In this document: positions 28,270-36,664 of the stretch, piece by piece | How positions within the stretch are numbered: position 1 is the stretch's first letter | Layout of the letters: each line of letters begins with the position of its first letter | Position numbers and translations under genes: made by a program | Assembly: GCF_004135735.1 (NCBI RefSeq) | Contig: NZ_CP012670.1 | Span: 2,108,001-2,172,000, forward strand | From: Sorangium cellulosum | GTDB taxonomy: Bacteria; Myxococcota_A; Polyangia; Polyangiales; Polyangiaceae | Reading direction: 5' to 3' | Length of the DNA: 64,000 nt | The notes under the pieces: model-generated | The model's database searches: none | The model's input: the letters and a program-made list of their open reading frames with translations, nothing else | What the model was told of the DNA's origin: nothing

Positions 28270-29781
28270 ATGATGCGAGAGGATCGATCCAGGCGGGTTC
28301 TATCGGCGCTCGACGCGTTCCTGAGCACGCCGCTCGACGCGGCGCTGTCGCGGCACCGCGAGGCCGATCCGGCGGCGAGCGCGCTCGCCCTGTTTCACGA
28401 CGTCGCCGCGACCGTGCCGGCGTATCGCCGCTTCCTCGAGGAGCACGGCGTCGATGCTGCGGCGGTCCGGACCCCCGCGGATTTCGCGGCGCTCCCGGTG
28501 ATCACGAAGCAGAATTACATCCTCCGGCACCCGATCGCGGATCTGTGCCGGGGTGGGCGCGTCGAGTCCTGCGACATGGTCGCCGTCTCGTCGGGCTCGA
28601 CGGGCAAGCCGACGTTCTGGCCGCGCTCGCTCACGGACGAGCTCCCGGTGGCCTTCCGGTTCGAGCAGGTGTTTCACGACAGCTTCCGGGCCGACGCGCG
28701 CCGCACGCTCGCGGTCGTGTGCTTCGCGCTCGGGTCGTGGGTCGGCGGCATGTACACGGCCGCTTGTTGCAGGCACCTCGCGGCGAAGGGATATCCGATC
28801 ACGGTCGTCACGCCGGGCAACAACAAGGAGGAGATCTTCCGTGTCGTCCTCGATCTGGGGCCGGCGTTCGAGCAGGTCGTCTTGCTCGGCTATCCGCCCT
28901 TCCTGAAGGACGTCATCGACACGGGCCGGGCGCGGGGGATCGACTGGGCGCCGCTCCGGATCAAGCTCGTGATGGCCGGGGAGGTGTTCAGCGAGGAGTG
29001 GCGGAGCCTGGTCGGCGAGCGCGTCGGGTCGACCTCGCCCTGTCACGACTCGGCGTCTCTCTACGGGACGGCGGACGCCGGCGTGCTGGGCAACGAGACG
29101 CCGCTCAGCGTCGCGATCCGCAGGTTCCTCGCAGGCAACCCGGACGCCGCGCGCGCGCTCTTCGGGCAGGACAGGCTGCCGACGCTGGTGCAGTACGACC
29201 CGGCGGCGCGGTTCTTCGAGCGGCGCGAGGGGATGCTCCTCTTCTCGGGCGAGAACGGCATTCCGCTGGTCCGCTACGCGATCCTCGACAGCGGCGGCGT
29301 CTACTCCCATGCGGACATGATGGCGGCCCTCGCGGGGTTCGGCTTCGATCCGCGTCGGGAGCTCGACGGCGAGCGCGGCGCCCGGGAGCTCCCGTTCGTC
29401 TATGTGTTCGGGCGCTCGGATTTCACGGTGTCGTATTTCGGGGCCAACATCTACCCGGAGAACGTGGTGGTGGGCATCGAGCAGTCCGGCATCAAGGAGT
29501 GGGTGACGGGGAAGTTCGTGCTGGAGGTGCGCGAGGGCGCGGATCGGGACACGTACCTCTCGGTGGTGGTCGAGCTCGCGCCGGGGGAGGGGGAGAGCGA
29601 GGCGCGGCGCGAAGCGGCGGCGTGGTCGATCGAGGAGCACCTCGTCCGGCTCAACAGCGAGTTCAGGAGCTACGTGCCGGCGGGGAAGCGCGCGCCGCGG
29701 GTCGAGCTCCGGGCGGCGGGGGATCCGGAGTACTTCCCGCTGGGGGTGAAGCACCGGTATACGAGAAAGGCGAGTGGATGA
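28270..29781 (+). CDS. PaaK-like AMP-forming acyl/aryl-CoA ligase
   Basis: 503 residues; ATG preceded by GGAGGAGGGG. Phenylacetate-CoA-ligase-type adenylating enzyme: FAALPVITKQNYILRHPIAD, the P-loop VAVSSGSTGKPTFWPRS, VLLGYPPFLKDVIDTG, DSASLYGTADAGVLGNETPL (the A5 region), VYVFGRSDFTVSYFGANIYP and VELAPGEGES, with a C-terminal lid ending GVKHRYTRKASG. The class activates carboxylic acids through acyl-AMP. No paa genes or carrier protein are nearby, so the substrate is unknown. Confidence 0.85.
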   Translation: MMREDRSRRVLSALDAFLSTPLDAALSRHREADPAASALALFHDVAATVPAYRRFLEEHGVDAAAVRTPADFAALPVITKQNYILRHPIADLCRGGRVESCDMVAVSSGSTGKPTFWPRSLTDELPVAFRFEQVFHDSFRADARRTLAVVCFALGSWVGGMYTAACCRHLAAKGYPITVVTPGNNKEEIFRVVLDLGPAFEQVVLLGYPPFLKDVIDTGRARGIDWAPLRIKLVMAGEVFSEEWRSLVGERVGSTSPCHDSASLYGTADAGVLGNETPLSVAIRRFLAGNPDAARALFGQDRLPTLVQYDPAARFFERREGMLLFSGENGIPLVRYAILDSGGVYSHADMMAALAGFGFDPRRELDGERGARELPFVYVFGRSDFTVSYFGANIYPENVVVGIEQSGIKEWVTGKFVLEVREGADRDTYLSVVVELAPGEGESEARREAAAWSIEEHLVRLNSEFRSYVPAGKRAPRVELRAAGDPEYFPLGVKHRYTRKASG

Positions 29782-29800
29782 GGGCGGCGGACGCTCAGGA

Positions 29801-30082
29801 TCATCCTTTCCAACGGGCGGGGCCAGCGCAGCGGAAGCCGAGGTGCTCGTTCTGGTAATTCGTCTTGTATCCGATCCGGCTCGCCGAGCGTAGCCACTTG
29901 GAGCTATCGATGAACGAGCCGCCTCGCGCCACCCGAACATTGTCGGTGCGTTGAGTCGCTGACTCCTGCGACATGCCAGATGAGATGGCTTGGTCGAGCC
30001 TGGGGAACTCGTCCCAGGTCCACTCCCACACGTTTCCGTGCACATCGTAGAGATTCCACGGGTTGGGCTTCTCGATCGCCAT
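29801..30082 (-). pseudogene. C-terminal fragment of an FGE/SUMF1-type protein
   Basis: Only 93 residues, matching the C-terminal end of formylglycine-generating-enzyme/sulfatase-modifying-factor proteins: PNPWNLYDVHGNVWEWTWDE, then VRVARGGSFIDSSKWLRSAS and NEHLGFRCAGP. Intact members are at least 200 residues and have an N-terminal part that is missing here. Upstream on the same strand I see no continuation in any frame. A remnant of a decayed or truncated gene is the best reading; expression of the fragment cannot be excluded. Confidence 0.75.
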
Positions 30083-30254
30083 GCGCTGAGCGCGTCGCGG
30101 CGGCGGCGAGCGCGCTGCGTCTCGGCCGCCCGCTCCGCGCCGACCAGGTTACCAGAGGTGGCGCTGAGGCTCGACCATACAGGCGGTCCACAAAGGGTCC
30201 ACATCAGGGCAGAGCGACGCGGCGCGCTCTCGTGCTGGCAGGTGCCCCGGCCGC

Positions 30255-30806
30255 TCACGCGGTCTTCCCGCAGCACCGCTTGTACTTCTCGCCGCTCCCG
30301 CACGGACAAGGGCCCTTGCGGGACGGTCCTTCCCCGCGGCGCGCCTGGATCTTCGGGTGATAGTGCTCGCGGAGCGGCGCGAGCAGCCGCATCGTGTCCT
30401 CCGGCGACCGGCGGGCATGGATGAGGCGGATGAACTCGCGCGGAAGGAAGAGCTGCTCTGGCTCGGCGCGCGCCGTCCAGGGGATGAAGAGCATCATCAG
30501 GGCCATGACCTCCGCGTCGTCGACGAACGACTGCCCGGACGACCGCGGCGCCGGCGCACACCGGCCCGGTGGCCGTCGCGGCGCCGGACCCCGAGGCCGG
30601 CGGCGGCGACGAGCCGCGCCCGCAGCCCGCCGCAGAAGGCACGCCGGCGGGGAGCGGACATCGGCCCGTCTTCCCCGCGCGGCGCGGAGAGCCTTCTCCC
30701 CAAGCAGCCGCTCTCGAGCCTCGAGCGCGCCACCTTGGACGCGGGCACCGAGCTTCGATGCGCGAGGCGCGCGCGCGAGGTGCTGGTAGAAGGGCGCAGA
30801 GACCAT
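30255..30806 (-). CDS. SEC-C motif protein
   Basis: 183 residues if the ATG at 30804-30806 is used. The C-terminal 22 residues are a textbook SEC-C zinc motif, KGPCPCGSGEKYKRCCGK, as at the end of SecA and many stand-alone proteins. Residues about 100-150 (MALMMLFIPWTARAEPEQLF, LPREFIRLIHARRSPEDTMR) are folded and typical of YecA/SEC-C proteins. The middle (about 40-95) is Arg/Pro/Ala-rich and may be disordered or a sign that the real start lies further in. The chosen start overlaps that of the divergent SDR gene (shared CATG), leaving no room for separate promoters, another reason to doubt the exact N-terminus. Confidence 0.7.
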   Translation of the reverse strand: MVSAPFYQHLARAPRASKLGARVQGGALEARERLLGEKALRAARGRRADVRSPPACLLRRAAGAARRRRRPRGPAPRRPPGRCAPAPRSSGQSFVDDAEVMALMMLFIPWTARAEPEQLFLPREFIRLIHARRSPEDTMRLLAPLREHYHPKIQARRGEGPSRKGPCPCGSGEKYKRCCGKTA

Positions 30807-31686
30807 GAACGACCTCTCCCCCCCGCTCCTCGTCCTCGGCTGCGGCTTCACCGGCGCGGTGGTCGCCGGCCTGCGGAGGGCGTCCGGCGGCCGCGTCGTC
30901 GCGACCACGCGCTCTCCGGAGCGCGCCGCCGAGCTCGCGCAGCGAGGCGTCGAGGTGCGCGTCCTCCCGGCGCTCACCCCGGAGGCCGTCGACCGGCTCG
31001 TGCCGGACGGCGCGGACGTGCTCGTCGCCTTCCCGCCCGACGGCGCCACCGACGCCGCCATCGCGCCCTCGCTCTCCCGGGCGCGCGCGATCGCGTACGT
31101 CTCGTCCACCGCCGTGTACGGCGACGCGACCGGGCGCGTCGACGAGGCGACGCCCACGTCGGCCGCCAGCCCCCGCGCCGCGGCGCGCCTCGCGGCCGAG
31201 GCCGTGTACCGCGAGCGCGGCGCCGTCGTGCTGCGCGCCGCGGGCATCTACGGCCCGGGCCGCGGCCTGCACCTGCGGCTCCTGCGCGGCGACCTTCGCA
31301 TGACCGGCGAGGGCGCGCAGCAGGGCAGGAACGTCGTGTCGCGCGTCCATGTCGAGGACCTCGCGCGCCTCGCGCTCGCCGCCCTGGATCGCGCCGCCCC
31401 CGGCGAGGTCTTCGTGGTCGCCGACGACGCGCCGGTGCCGCAGATCGAGGTCGTCCGCTGGCTGTGCGCGCGGCTCGACCTGGAGCTACCGGCGAGCGCG
31501 CCGCGGGACGCGGTGCACGAGACGCTCCGCCATGACCGCGCCGTGGACAGCGCGAAGATCCAGCGCGTCCTCGGCGTGACGCTGCGCTACCCGAGCTACC
31601 GCGAGGGGTTCGAGGCGTGCCTCGCCGCGGAGGCCGAGGCGGCGGTGGCCTCCGCCGCCGCGAGGGCTCCGCGAGGGCCAGGCTGA
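30805..31686 (+). CDS. NAD(P)-dependent SDR/epimerase family protein
   Basis: 293 residues. Extended SDR fold: PLLVLGCGFTGAVVAGLRRA as the dinucleotide-binding loop, VVATTRSPERAAELAQRGVE, then AIAYVSSTAVYGDATGRVDE with Ser/Tyr region, VVLRAAGIYGPGRGLHLRLL and SRVHVEDLARLALAALDRAA. The canonical YxxxK is not obvious (the expected place reads AARLAAEAVYRE), so oxidoreductase activity is uncertain. Such YeeZ-like proteins are common and poorly characterised. Divergent from the SEC-C gene. Confidence 0.85.
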   Translation: MNDLSPPLLVLGCGFTGAVVAGLRRASGGRVVATTRSPERAAELAQRGVEVRVLPALTPEAVDRLVPDGADVLVAFPPDGATDAAIAPSLSRARAIAYVSSTAVYGDATGRVDEATPTSAASPRAAARLAAEAVYRERGAVVLRAAGIYGPGRGLHLRLLRGDLRMTGEGAQQGRNVVSRVHVEDLARLALAALDRAAPGEVFVVADDAPVPQIEVVRWLCARLDLELPASAPRDAVHETLRHDRAVDSAKIQRVLGVTLRYPSYREGFEACLAAEAEAAVASAAARAPRGPG

Positions 31687-31823
31687 GCGTCGCGCGGCGC
31701 GCTCCCGGTCCGGTCGTCCCGTCGCGCGGGGGAGACGAACCGGCCGTCGATGAGCGGCACCGGCGGTCGTCGCACGCGCGCCCCGACCCCGAGCGGGGCC
31801 GAGCCGCGGCGAGCGGGTCGCCC

Positions 31824-33077
31824 TCAGCGGCGGGAGAGCTGCGGGCGAGATCCCAGCGAGTCGGACGCGCTGGCACGAGGGCCGGGCGCTGGCCGGACGG
31901 TCAACAGCAACGCGAGCGCGCTCAGCATTCCGACGACCGCCATGCCGACGACGACCTCGACGCCGAGATCGTCGAAGAAGCGCCCGGCGCAGAAGGCAAC
32001 GATGACGATGCCGAAGTTCAGGAGGCTCGCGTTCAGCGCGGTAATGGTGCCTCGGACATGGCGGGCGATCTGCCCCAGGCCGGAGTGATGGACAGGGCCT
32101 GCGATGCCGTACCCCAGCGCCCAGACAAGCCCTGCCAGCGCGGCCGTCGGCAGCGAGAATGGTGGGAGCACGCCCACCACCAGACATCCGGCGATCGTCG
32201 CGATGATGCCGCCGGCGACGACCCGCGAGCGCGAGCCGGCGAGCCTCTCCGTTCGGCCGATCAATGAATTCCCTATCACCGTCGCGAGCCCAAACCCGCC
32301 GACGATGATGCCTATGGATTCGGTCTGCAGGTGGAAGCGACGACGCAAGACCTCCGCCAGGACCGTGGTGACGCCGATCGAGAGCCCGAGCCACAGAAAG
32401 CTCGCGGCGAGCCGTCGCCGGACGCTGTAAATGGTGAGCGCTTCTCGGAATGTCCTCCAGAACCCGACGTTCCGGGCGATGGCGCGGCGAACGGACATCC
32501 GCCCTACCAGGACGGCTGCCACGAGCGACGCCGCCCCGATGAGGAGATACGCCGCTCGCCAGTCGACCCGCGCGGCGAGCAGCGCGCTGACGACCGGCAC
32601 GACGACGAAGCTGATCGTCAGTCCCATGAAGACGCGGCCCGTCGCCGCCGGCTGGGCCTCCTCCTCGACGTTGTCGTTGATGATGGCCAGCGCGTTCGGC
32701 TGGACAGCGGCAGCGCAGATGCCTCCGCAGACGCCGCCCGCGAGAGCAGACGCAAAGGTGGGCGCGAGGGCGATGGAGACGGCGGAAGCGCCGAATCCGA
32801 TGAGGCCTGGAATCAACAGGGGCTTGCGGCCGAACCGGTCCGACAAGGGGCCGAGGAGCGGCGCGAGGGAGGCGTAGACGAGCGCGTAGCAAGCCGGCAA
32901 CCAGGCCACCTGCGCAGCCGGTACACCGAAATGCGTCCCCATGGCCGCCATCATCGGCCCAGCGACGACCTCCGCCGTCCCGATGAGGAACATGACCAGC
33001 ATCAGCGGGATCAGTCGCCGGGTTGGCACATGAGGTGCCGTGCGCCGATCGGCGGATTGGAGAGCGTGATCTGTCAC
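31824..33077 (-). CDS. MFS transporter
   Basis: 417 residues, GTG start, about 12 predicted membrane helices. The MFS signature between helices 2 and 3 is present as LLGPLSDRFGRKPLLIPGLI, and motif-C-like GRVFMGLTISFVVVPVVSAL lies in helix 5. Drug/metabolite exporter of the DHA1 type is the closest class by motif; the substrate is unknown. Convergent with the SDR gene and 76 bp upstream of no same-strand gene except the low-GC IrrE-like gene. Confidence 0.88.
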   Translation of the reverse strand: MTDHALQSADRRTAPHVPTRRLIPLMLVMFLIGTAEVVAGPMMAAMGTHFGVPAAQVAWLPACYALVYASLAPLLGPLSDRFGRKPLLIPGLIGFGASAVSIALAPTFASALAGGVCGGICAAAVQPNALAIINDNVEEEAQPAATGRVFMGLTISFVVVPVVSALLAARVDWRAAYLLIGAASLVAAVLVGRMSVRRAIARNVGFWRTFREALTIYSVRRRLAASFLWLGLSIGVTTVLAEVLRRRFHLQTESIGIIVGGFGLATVIGNSLIGRTERLAGSRSRVVAGGIIATIAGCLVVGVLPPFSLPTAALAGLVWALGYGIAGPVHHSGLGQIARHVRGTITALNASLLNFGIVIVAFCAGRFFDDLGVEVVVGMAVVGMLSALALLLTVRPAPGPRASASDSLGSRPQLSRR

Positions 33078-33153
33078 CGAGCGATCACCTGGGCCGCCGG
33101 CGACGATCTCGATCCGCCGGGCGAACCCGACGTCCGGCGGCCGGCAGTCTCGG

Positions 33154-33882
33154 TCAGAAGAAGTGAACCTCGAGCTTCAGATGGTCAAGATAAGGCCAGT
33201 CCAATGTGCCGTGGATGGAAAATTCCTCCGGCGCAAAAATGTCCTCGTCGTTTGGTTCTTCCTCGTACGTGAGGCCGTTGCATATGTACCGGTCCAGGTA
33301 GTCGTAATCGGTCGGCACGATGGCATCTTTGCCGTGCGCCGTCACGTCGAGGATGTAGTTGACGTCGCCCGCCTGGTAGATGCTCACCACCGGACTGAGG
33401 TGCTCCATGCCGAGGTGCCTCAGCAGCTCTATGCCGAAGTTGTTGGCGCCGACCTCGAAATCAATCCGGTCCTTCCGCATCTTGTCGGTGACCACGCGAG
33501 GCTCCTCGCCCAGGTTCTTGTAGAGGTGAAGGTTGGGTGCGTCTGTCCCTTCCTTGTCGTAGATGTACTCGTATCTGGTGTTCTTCTTCCTCTTGGCGTT
33601 CGATATGAAGTAATAGTGCCCGAGGCTGTGGAGGATCATGAACGTCTTGGAGGACAGCGAGAGCCCTTCCCGGAATGTGAACGTCTTGTACTTGATGACG
33701 GCCTTGATGTTGTTCGGGTGGGATTCGACCGTGTTATATTCGAGATCGAACAGCTCGGTGGTCCGCTTGATGAGCTCCTCGTAGTCGCTCAGGCTGACCA
33801 TCTCCAGGACGTTCTTGATCTTCTCCTTCTTCGACATGGGGCCAGGCTTCATTATCGTCGATGTGCTCTCTTGCGTTTCCAT
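33154..33882 (-). CDS. IrrE/ImmA-like protein lacking the catalytic Glu
   Basis: 242 residues, start ATG preceded by GAGAGGACC. Visible fold hints: FMILHSLGHYYF at residues 82-92 sits where ImmA/IrrE peptidases have an HExxH zinc motif; both His are kept (H85, H89) but the catalytic Glu is Ser. DFEVGANNFGIELLRHLGM (141-159) matches the downstream E-x-x-A-N-x-F-x-x-x-LL helix carrying the third zinc ligand. So zinc may bind but hydrolysis is doubtful. The C-terminus is acidic. Base composition is clearly lower in GC than its neighbours, and Lys/Asn/Ile/Tyr are abundant, suggesting transfer. The family link is from motif reading only. Confidence 0.65.
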   Translation of the reverse strand: METQESTSTIMKPGPMSKKEKIKNVLEMVSLSDYEELIKRTTELFDLEYNTVESHPNNIKAVIKYKTFTFREGLSLSSKTFMILHSLGHYYFISNAKRKKNTRYEYIYDKEGTDAPNLHLYKNLGEEPRVVTDKMRKDRIDFEVGANNFGIELLRHLGMEHLSPVVSIYQAGDVNYILDVTAHGKDAIVPTDYDYLDRYICNGLTYEEEPNDEDIFAPEEFSIHGTLDWPYLDHLKLEVHFF

Positions 33883-34038
33883 GTGGTCCTCTCGTGTCTG
33901 CGTCGGAGCTCGAATTGCAGGGAATTTCGTTGACCGTGCTTCAATCTAGAAATCGCGGCGCAGAGCGCTGGTTCAGTAGGTTGGCCCTGGGAGATCCCCG
34001 CTGCTCGCCGGGAGTGGCCCATCTCCTCGCACCTCAAA

Positions 34039-34716
34039 CTATTTCCCGTCGCCGCTCGAGGCGGCGCTGCCGTCGATGAGCGAAGGGAGCGCATGGCCCA
34101 TCCGGATGCGCTTCGCCTCCAGGTAGGGCGCCGAGAACGGGTTTGCCTGGATGAGCGATGGCGCGCGGGAGGCGACGCGCACGCCGAGCGTGGCGAGCGC
34201 GTCCACTTTGTGGGGGTTGTTCGTGAGGAGCCGGATCGATTCGATGCCCAGGTGCTCGATCATCGCGGCGGCGGGCTCATACCCCCGGGCATCATCGGGG
34301 AGCCCGAGGAGCCGGTTCGCGTCGATCGTGTCGTGCCCGAACGATTGCAGCTCATAGGCACGGATCTTGTTTGCGAGGCCGATCCCGCGTCCCTCCTGCC
34401 TGAGATAGAGGACGACTCCAAGCCCATACCGGCCGATTTCGGCCATCGCCGCCTCGAGCTGCTCGCGACAGTCACATTTCAGCGAGCCGAACACCTCGCT
34501 CGTGAGGCACTCGGAGTGGACACGAAGTGTGACCCCCGACTTCCTGCGAACGTCACCCATGACGAGCGCGACGTGATCGGGCGAGAGCCCGTGCTCAGCA
34601 TGGGTCGAGCTGGGCCAATGGAACACCAGCATCTGGAAGATCCCGTGCTTCGTGGGCACCGGAGCCTGGGCGCATATCTCGAGCTGAGGCCGGATCGCCG
34701 TCATTGGGACGTGCAT
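34039..34716 (-). CDS. ribA: GTP cyclohydrolase II
   Basis: 225 residues from the ATG at 34716, which has a strong ribosome site (AAAAGGAGAG); a longer frame starts 42 bp upstream without one. The enzyme opens GTP to 2,5-diamino-6-ribosylamino-pyrimidinone phosphate for riboflavin and related pathways. Seen: the zinc site CLTSEVFGSLKCDC (three Cys), VVLYLRQEGRGIGLANKIRA with the catalytic Arg and Tyr region, DTIDANRLLGLPDDARGY, LLTNNPHKVDALATLGVRV and YLEAKRIRMGHAL. It is a stand-alone RibA without the RibB domain. No other riboflavin gene is near, but FolE and QueD homologues are, so a role in a secondary pterin or deazapurine pathway is possible. Confidence 0.93.
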   Translation of the reverse strand: MHVPMTAIRPQLEICAQAPVPTKHGIFQMLVFHWPSSTHAEHGLSPDHVALVMGDVRRKSGVTLRVHSECLTSEVFGSLKCDCREQLEAAMAEIGRYGLGVVLYLRQEGRGIGLANKIRAYELQSFGHDTIDANRLLGLPDDARGYEPAAAMIEHLGIESIRLLTNNPHKVDALATLGVRVASRAPSLIQANPFSAPYLEAKRIRMGHALPSLIDGSAASSGDGK

Positions 34717-34758
34717 CTCGCTCTCCTTTTGAACGTGTTCGTCGGTCTGAATAGGCAA

Positions 34759-35077
34759 CGGCCGTCGCGCAGCTGGCTTGCAAATCAGGAAGCCCGCTGC
34801 TTTGCGGCGCGGTCATGCCGCTTTGTCATGTTGTGTTCTAGTCCACGTCTGCGATGATCGCAAGTTGCATTCGCCTGGACGATTCGATCCGATCACGTGG
34901 TCGAAATGCGTTTGCAAAAGACGGAAACGCGGTCCCTGGTCGCTGCTGGGCGTGCTGCAAGAGCACCGATGCGGATGAGGCCAGGCTGGGTAAATCGATC
35001 TGCCGGAGTGAAGGCGAGCGCGGTCGCTCTCCCGAGCCCGCACCGCGGCTCGCGGCCCATAACGGCCGTCATACCGG
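34759..35077. other. Intergenic region between ribA and folE
   Basis: About 320 bp with no supportable gene on either strand. It contains the upstream region of ribA (minus strand), locally AT-richer around 34820-34930 (TTTGTCATGTTGTGTTCTAG), where the ribA promoter probably lies. No clear promoter boxes, terminator or riboswitch fold was recognised. Confidence 0.5.
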
Positions 35078-35656
35078 TCATGCCCGGCCTCCGGAGAAAG
35101 CTGCGGTCAGGGCGAGGTCGCGCTCCGAGCACGGCTCGGCGAACACCCCGGCGACCGCGACCGTCTCGATGAGCGCGCCCGTCTTTCGCTCGCCTCGCGT
35201 AACGAGGCAGGTGTGGGTCAGCGCGAGCTTGCAGAGCGCGCCGTGCGCGCCGAGCTCGCTGACGAGCAGCTTGACAAGATGCCCGCCGATCCGCTCCTGC
35301 AGGGTGAGGCGGCGGGCGAGCGCGTCGAGGACCCGCGCGAGCGTGCCGATCCCCGCGATACGCGCGCCCGGGAGGTAGGCGATAATCCCGGTACCGTGGG
35401 CCGGCAAGAGGTGGTGCGGGCACATCGTGGTCACGGCGAGATCGCGGGCGACGACGAGCCCCCGATCGAAGGGACCCGCCTCCATCGCGCGCTCGCGGAG
35501 CACGACGGCCGCGTCGATCGCCTCGCCCCTGAGCAGGTCGTCCGCCCAAGCGTCGGCGACCCGCTTGCCCGTGTCAGCGAGGTCTCCCTCGAGGTCGTGC
35601 CCCAGGGCGCGTAGGAACTCTTCGATGGCTTGCGCTGCTCTGCGCCGATCGACCAT
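35078..35656 (-). CDS. folE: GTP cyclohydrolase I (FolE type)
   Basis: 192 residues. FolE converts GTP to dihydroneopterin triphosphate, the entry to folate, biopterin and 7-deazapurine pathways. Seen: DTGKRVADAWADDLL, the zinc/active-site stretch TTMCPHHLLPAHGTGIIAYL, GTLARVLDALARRLTLQERI and the second zinc Cys in LTHTCLVTRGERKTGA. The Glu of the usual CEHHLLP motif is Pro and the following Phe is Ala, so the protein is a divergent copy, and the end after the Cys motif is short. A second, housekeeping folE elsewhere is likely. Divergent from the queD-like gene. Confidence 0.88.
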   Translation of the reverse strand: MVDRRRAAQAIEEFLRALGHDLEGDLADTGKRVADAWADDLLRGEAIDAAVVLRERAMEAGPFDRGLVVARDLAVTTMCPHHLLPAHGTGIIAYLPGARIAGIGTLARVLDALARRLTLQERIGGHLVKLLVSELGAHGALCKLALTHTCLVTRGERKTGALIETVAVAGVFAEPCSERDLALTAAFSGGRA

Positions 35657-35735
35657 GGCGGCCTCGTTGCTCGTGCCGGGTTCAACCGGATCGATAAGTG
35701 AAATTCAATGGGCGTGAGCGCGACCAACAGAGCAA

Positions 35736-35775
35736 AATGAATGTATCGTGTCAAGCTCGAACGATCTCGTTCATT
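35736..35775. promoter_or_regulatory. Candidate folE promoter/operator dyad
   Basis: AATGAA (35736-35741) and TTCATT (35770-35775) form a perfect 6-bp dyad. Inside it, read on the minus strand, is TTGACA (35749-35754), a consensus -35 box pointing toward folE about 95 bp away; no good -10 box follows at 17 bp. A regulator site overlapping the promoter is plausible but weakly supported. Confidence 0.25.
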
Positions 35776-35830
35776 GAAGAGCGCCGAATAAAGCTGGACC
35801 GGTCCAGGCGGCCGAGGGGGGCAGCGCTAG

Positions 35831-35934
35831 GCGCGACGAGGAGCCCCGCTGAAGCAGCGCGACGAGGAGCAACGACGCGATGCGCCCGCCATCGGCCGCC
35901 TGGAAGCGGAAGGTTTCGAGAGGTGCTCTGCGTC
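35831..35934. repeat. Diverged dispersed repeat, copy 2
   Basis: Related to 10993-11096 over about 100 bp with the same block order (GCGCGACGAGG, GCCCCGCTGA, GACGAGGAGCAACG, GCTCTGCG). Both copies are in intergenic DNA. On the minus strand the shared frame reads RAHRVVAPRRAASAGLLVA. Confidence 0.6.
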
Positions 35935-36200
35935 CACGAAGCGCGCCGGGGCCCGTGCGTCGCCCGCGGCGAGGAAGGCGAAAAATTCTATGCTATCGCA
36001 CGAGAGCGTGAGGAGATTGCGTCGCGGCGCTGCGCCGGTGCGTGCCGTTGTATGGCCCTTCGTGATACACTGCGACGGTGCTGCGGCGGTCGCATGATCG
36101 ACCTGAGCGAGCACCCCGGCCGCGGCGACGCCGGTGCAGCGTCGTGCCGCGTGACGCTTGATTGACCTCGCATTGCGTCTGCATCATGAGGAGCGATCCG

Positions 36201-36563
36201 ATGAACGTTCGTCTTGTGCATGAGTTTCGCTTTGAAGCAGCGCACCGCCTTCCCCGGGTGCCGCCTGGGCATAAGTGTTCACGTCTCCATGGTCACAGCT
36301 TCAAGGTCGAGATCGCGATCCGTGGCCCTGTGAATGAGGAGACCGGGTGGTTCCTCGATTTTGGCCACCTCTATCAGGCGTGGGCTCCCATCTACGCGAC
36401 GCTTGACCACAACTACCTGAACGATGTGCCAGGGCTCGAGAACCCGACCAGCGAGGTGCTCGTTCGATGGATCTGGGATCGGCTCGCGCCGTCGTTCCCC
36501 TTCCTGAAGCGGGTCACGATCTTCGAAACCTGCGACGCCCGCTGCGAGTACGAGGGCGACTAG
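36201..36563 (+). CDS. queD: 6-carboxytetrahydropterin synthase / PTPS (QueD family)
   Basis: 120 residues; the ATG at 36201 has GAGGAG seven bases upstream and is preferred over an earlier frame start at 36162. QueD converts dihydroneopterin triphosphate to 6-carboxytetrahydropterin, the precursor of 7-deazapurines; close relatives make pyruvoyltetrahydropterin. Seen: FRFEAAHRLPRV (zinc His), KCSRLHGHSFKVEI (catalytic Cys and two zinc His), WFLDFGHLYQAW, TLDHNYLNDV, NPTSEVLVRWIW and the closing ETCDARCEY with the substrate-binding Glu. Full length for the family. With folE it gives two consecutive steps from GTP; queE and queC are not in the window. Confidence 0.93.
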   Translation: MNVRLVHEFRFEAAHRLPRVPPGHKCSRLHGHSFKVEIAIRGPVNEETGWFLDFGHLYQAWAPIYATLDHNYLNDVPGLENPTSEVLVRWIWDRLAPSFPFLKRVTIFETCDARCEYEGD

Positions 36564-36664
36564 TACGTTGTCACCGAAGTTCGTCCCGGGGTCGCCGCTC
36601 ACGGGGCCTGCGCTCCGGCCCCTCCGTGGCGACCCAGGGACGAGCTTCGGTGACGCAGCACTAG
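36560..36664. repeat. 105-bp imperfect inverted repeat after queD
   Basis: Left arm 36560-36608 and right arm 36617-36664 are complementary with few mismatches around an 8-nt loop (TGCGCTCC); core match GTCACCGAAG, TCGTCCC, GGGTCGCC. Both ends read CTAGT outward, and CTAGTAC recurs at 36675-36681. It starts at the queD stop codon and lies between queD and the convergent end of the biosynthetic operon. Either a strong bidirectional terminator or a small non-autonomous (MITE-like) element. Confidence 0.8.

Larger units (their letters stand above)
35657..36200. other. Divergent folE-queD intergenic region
   Basis: About 540 bp. No convincing gene. Near folE the sequence is AT-rich with the dyad AATGAA/TTCATT at 35736-35775. 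A diverged repeat related to 10993-11096 lies at 35831-35934. A minus-strand frame at 35827-36114 crosses the repeat and is judged spurious. Confidence 0.5.
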
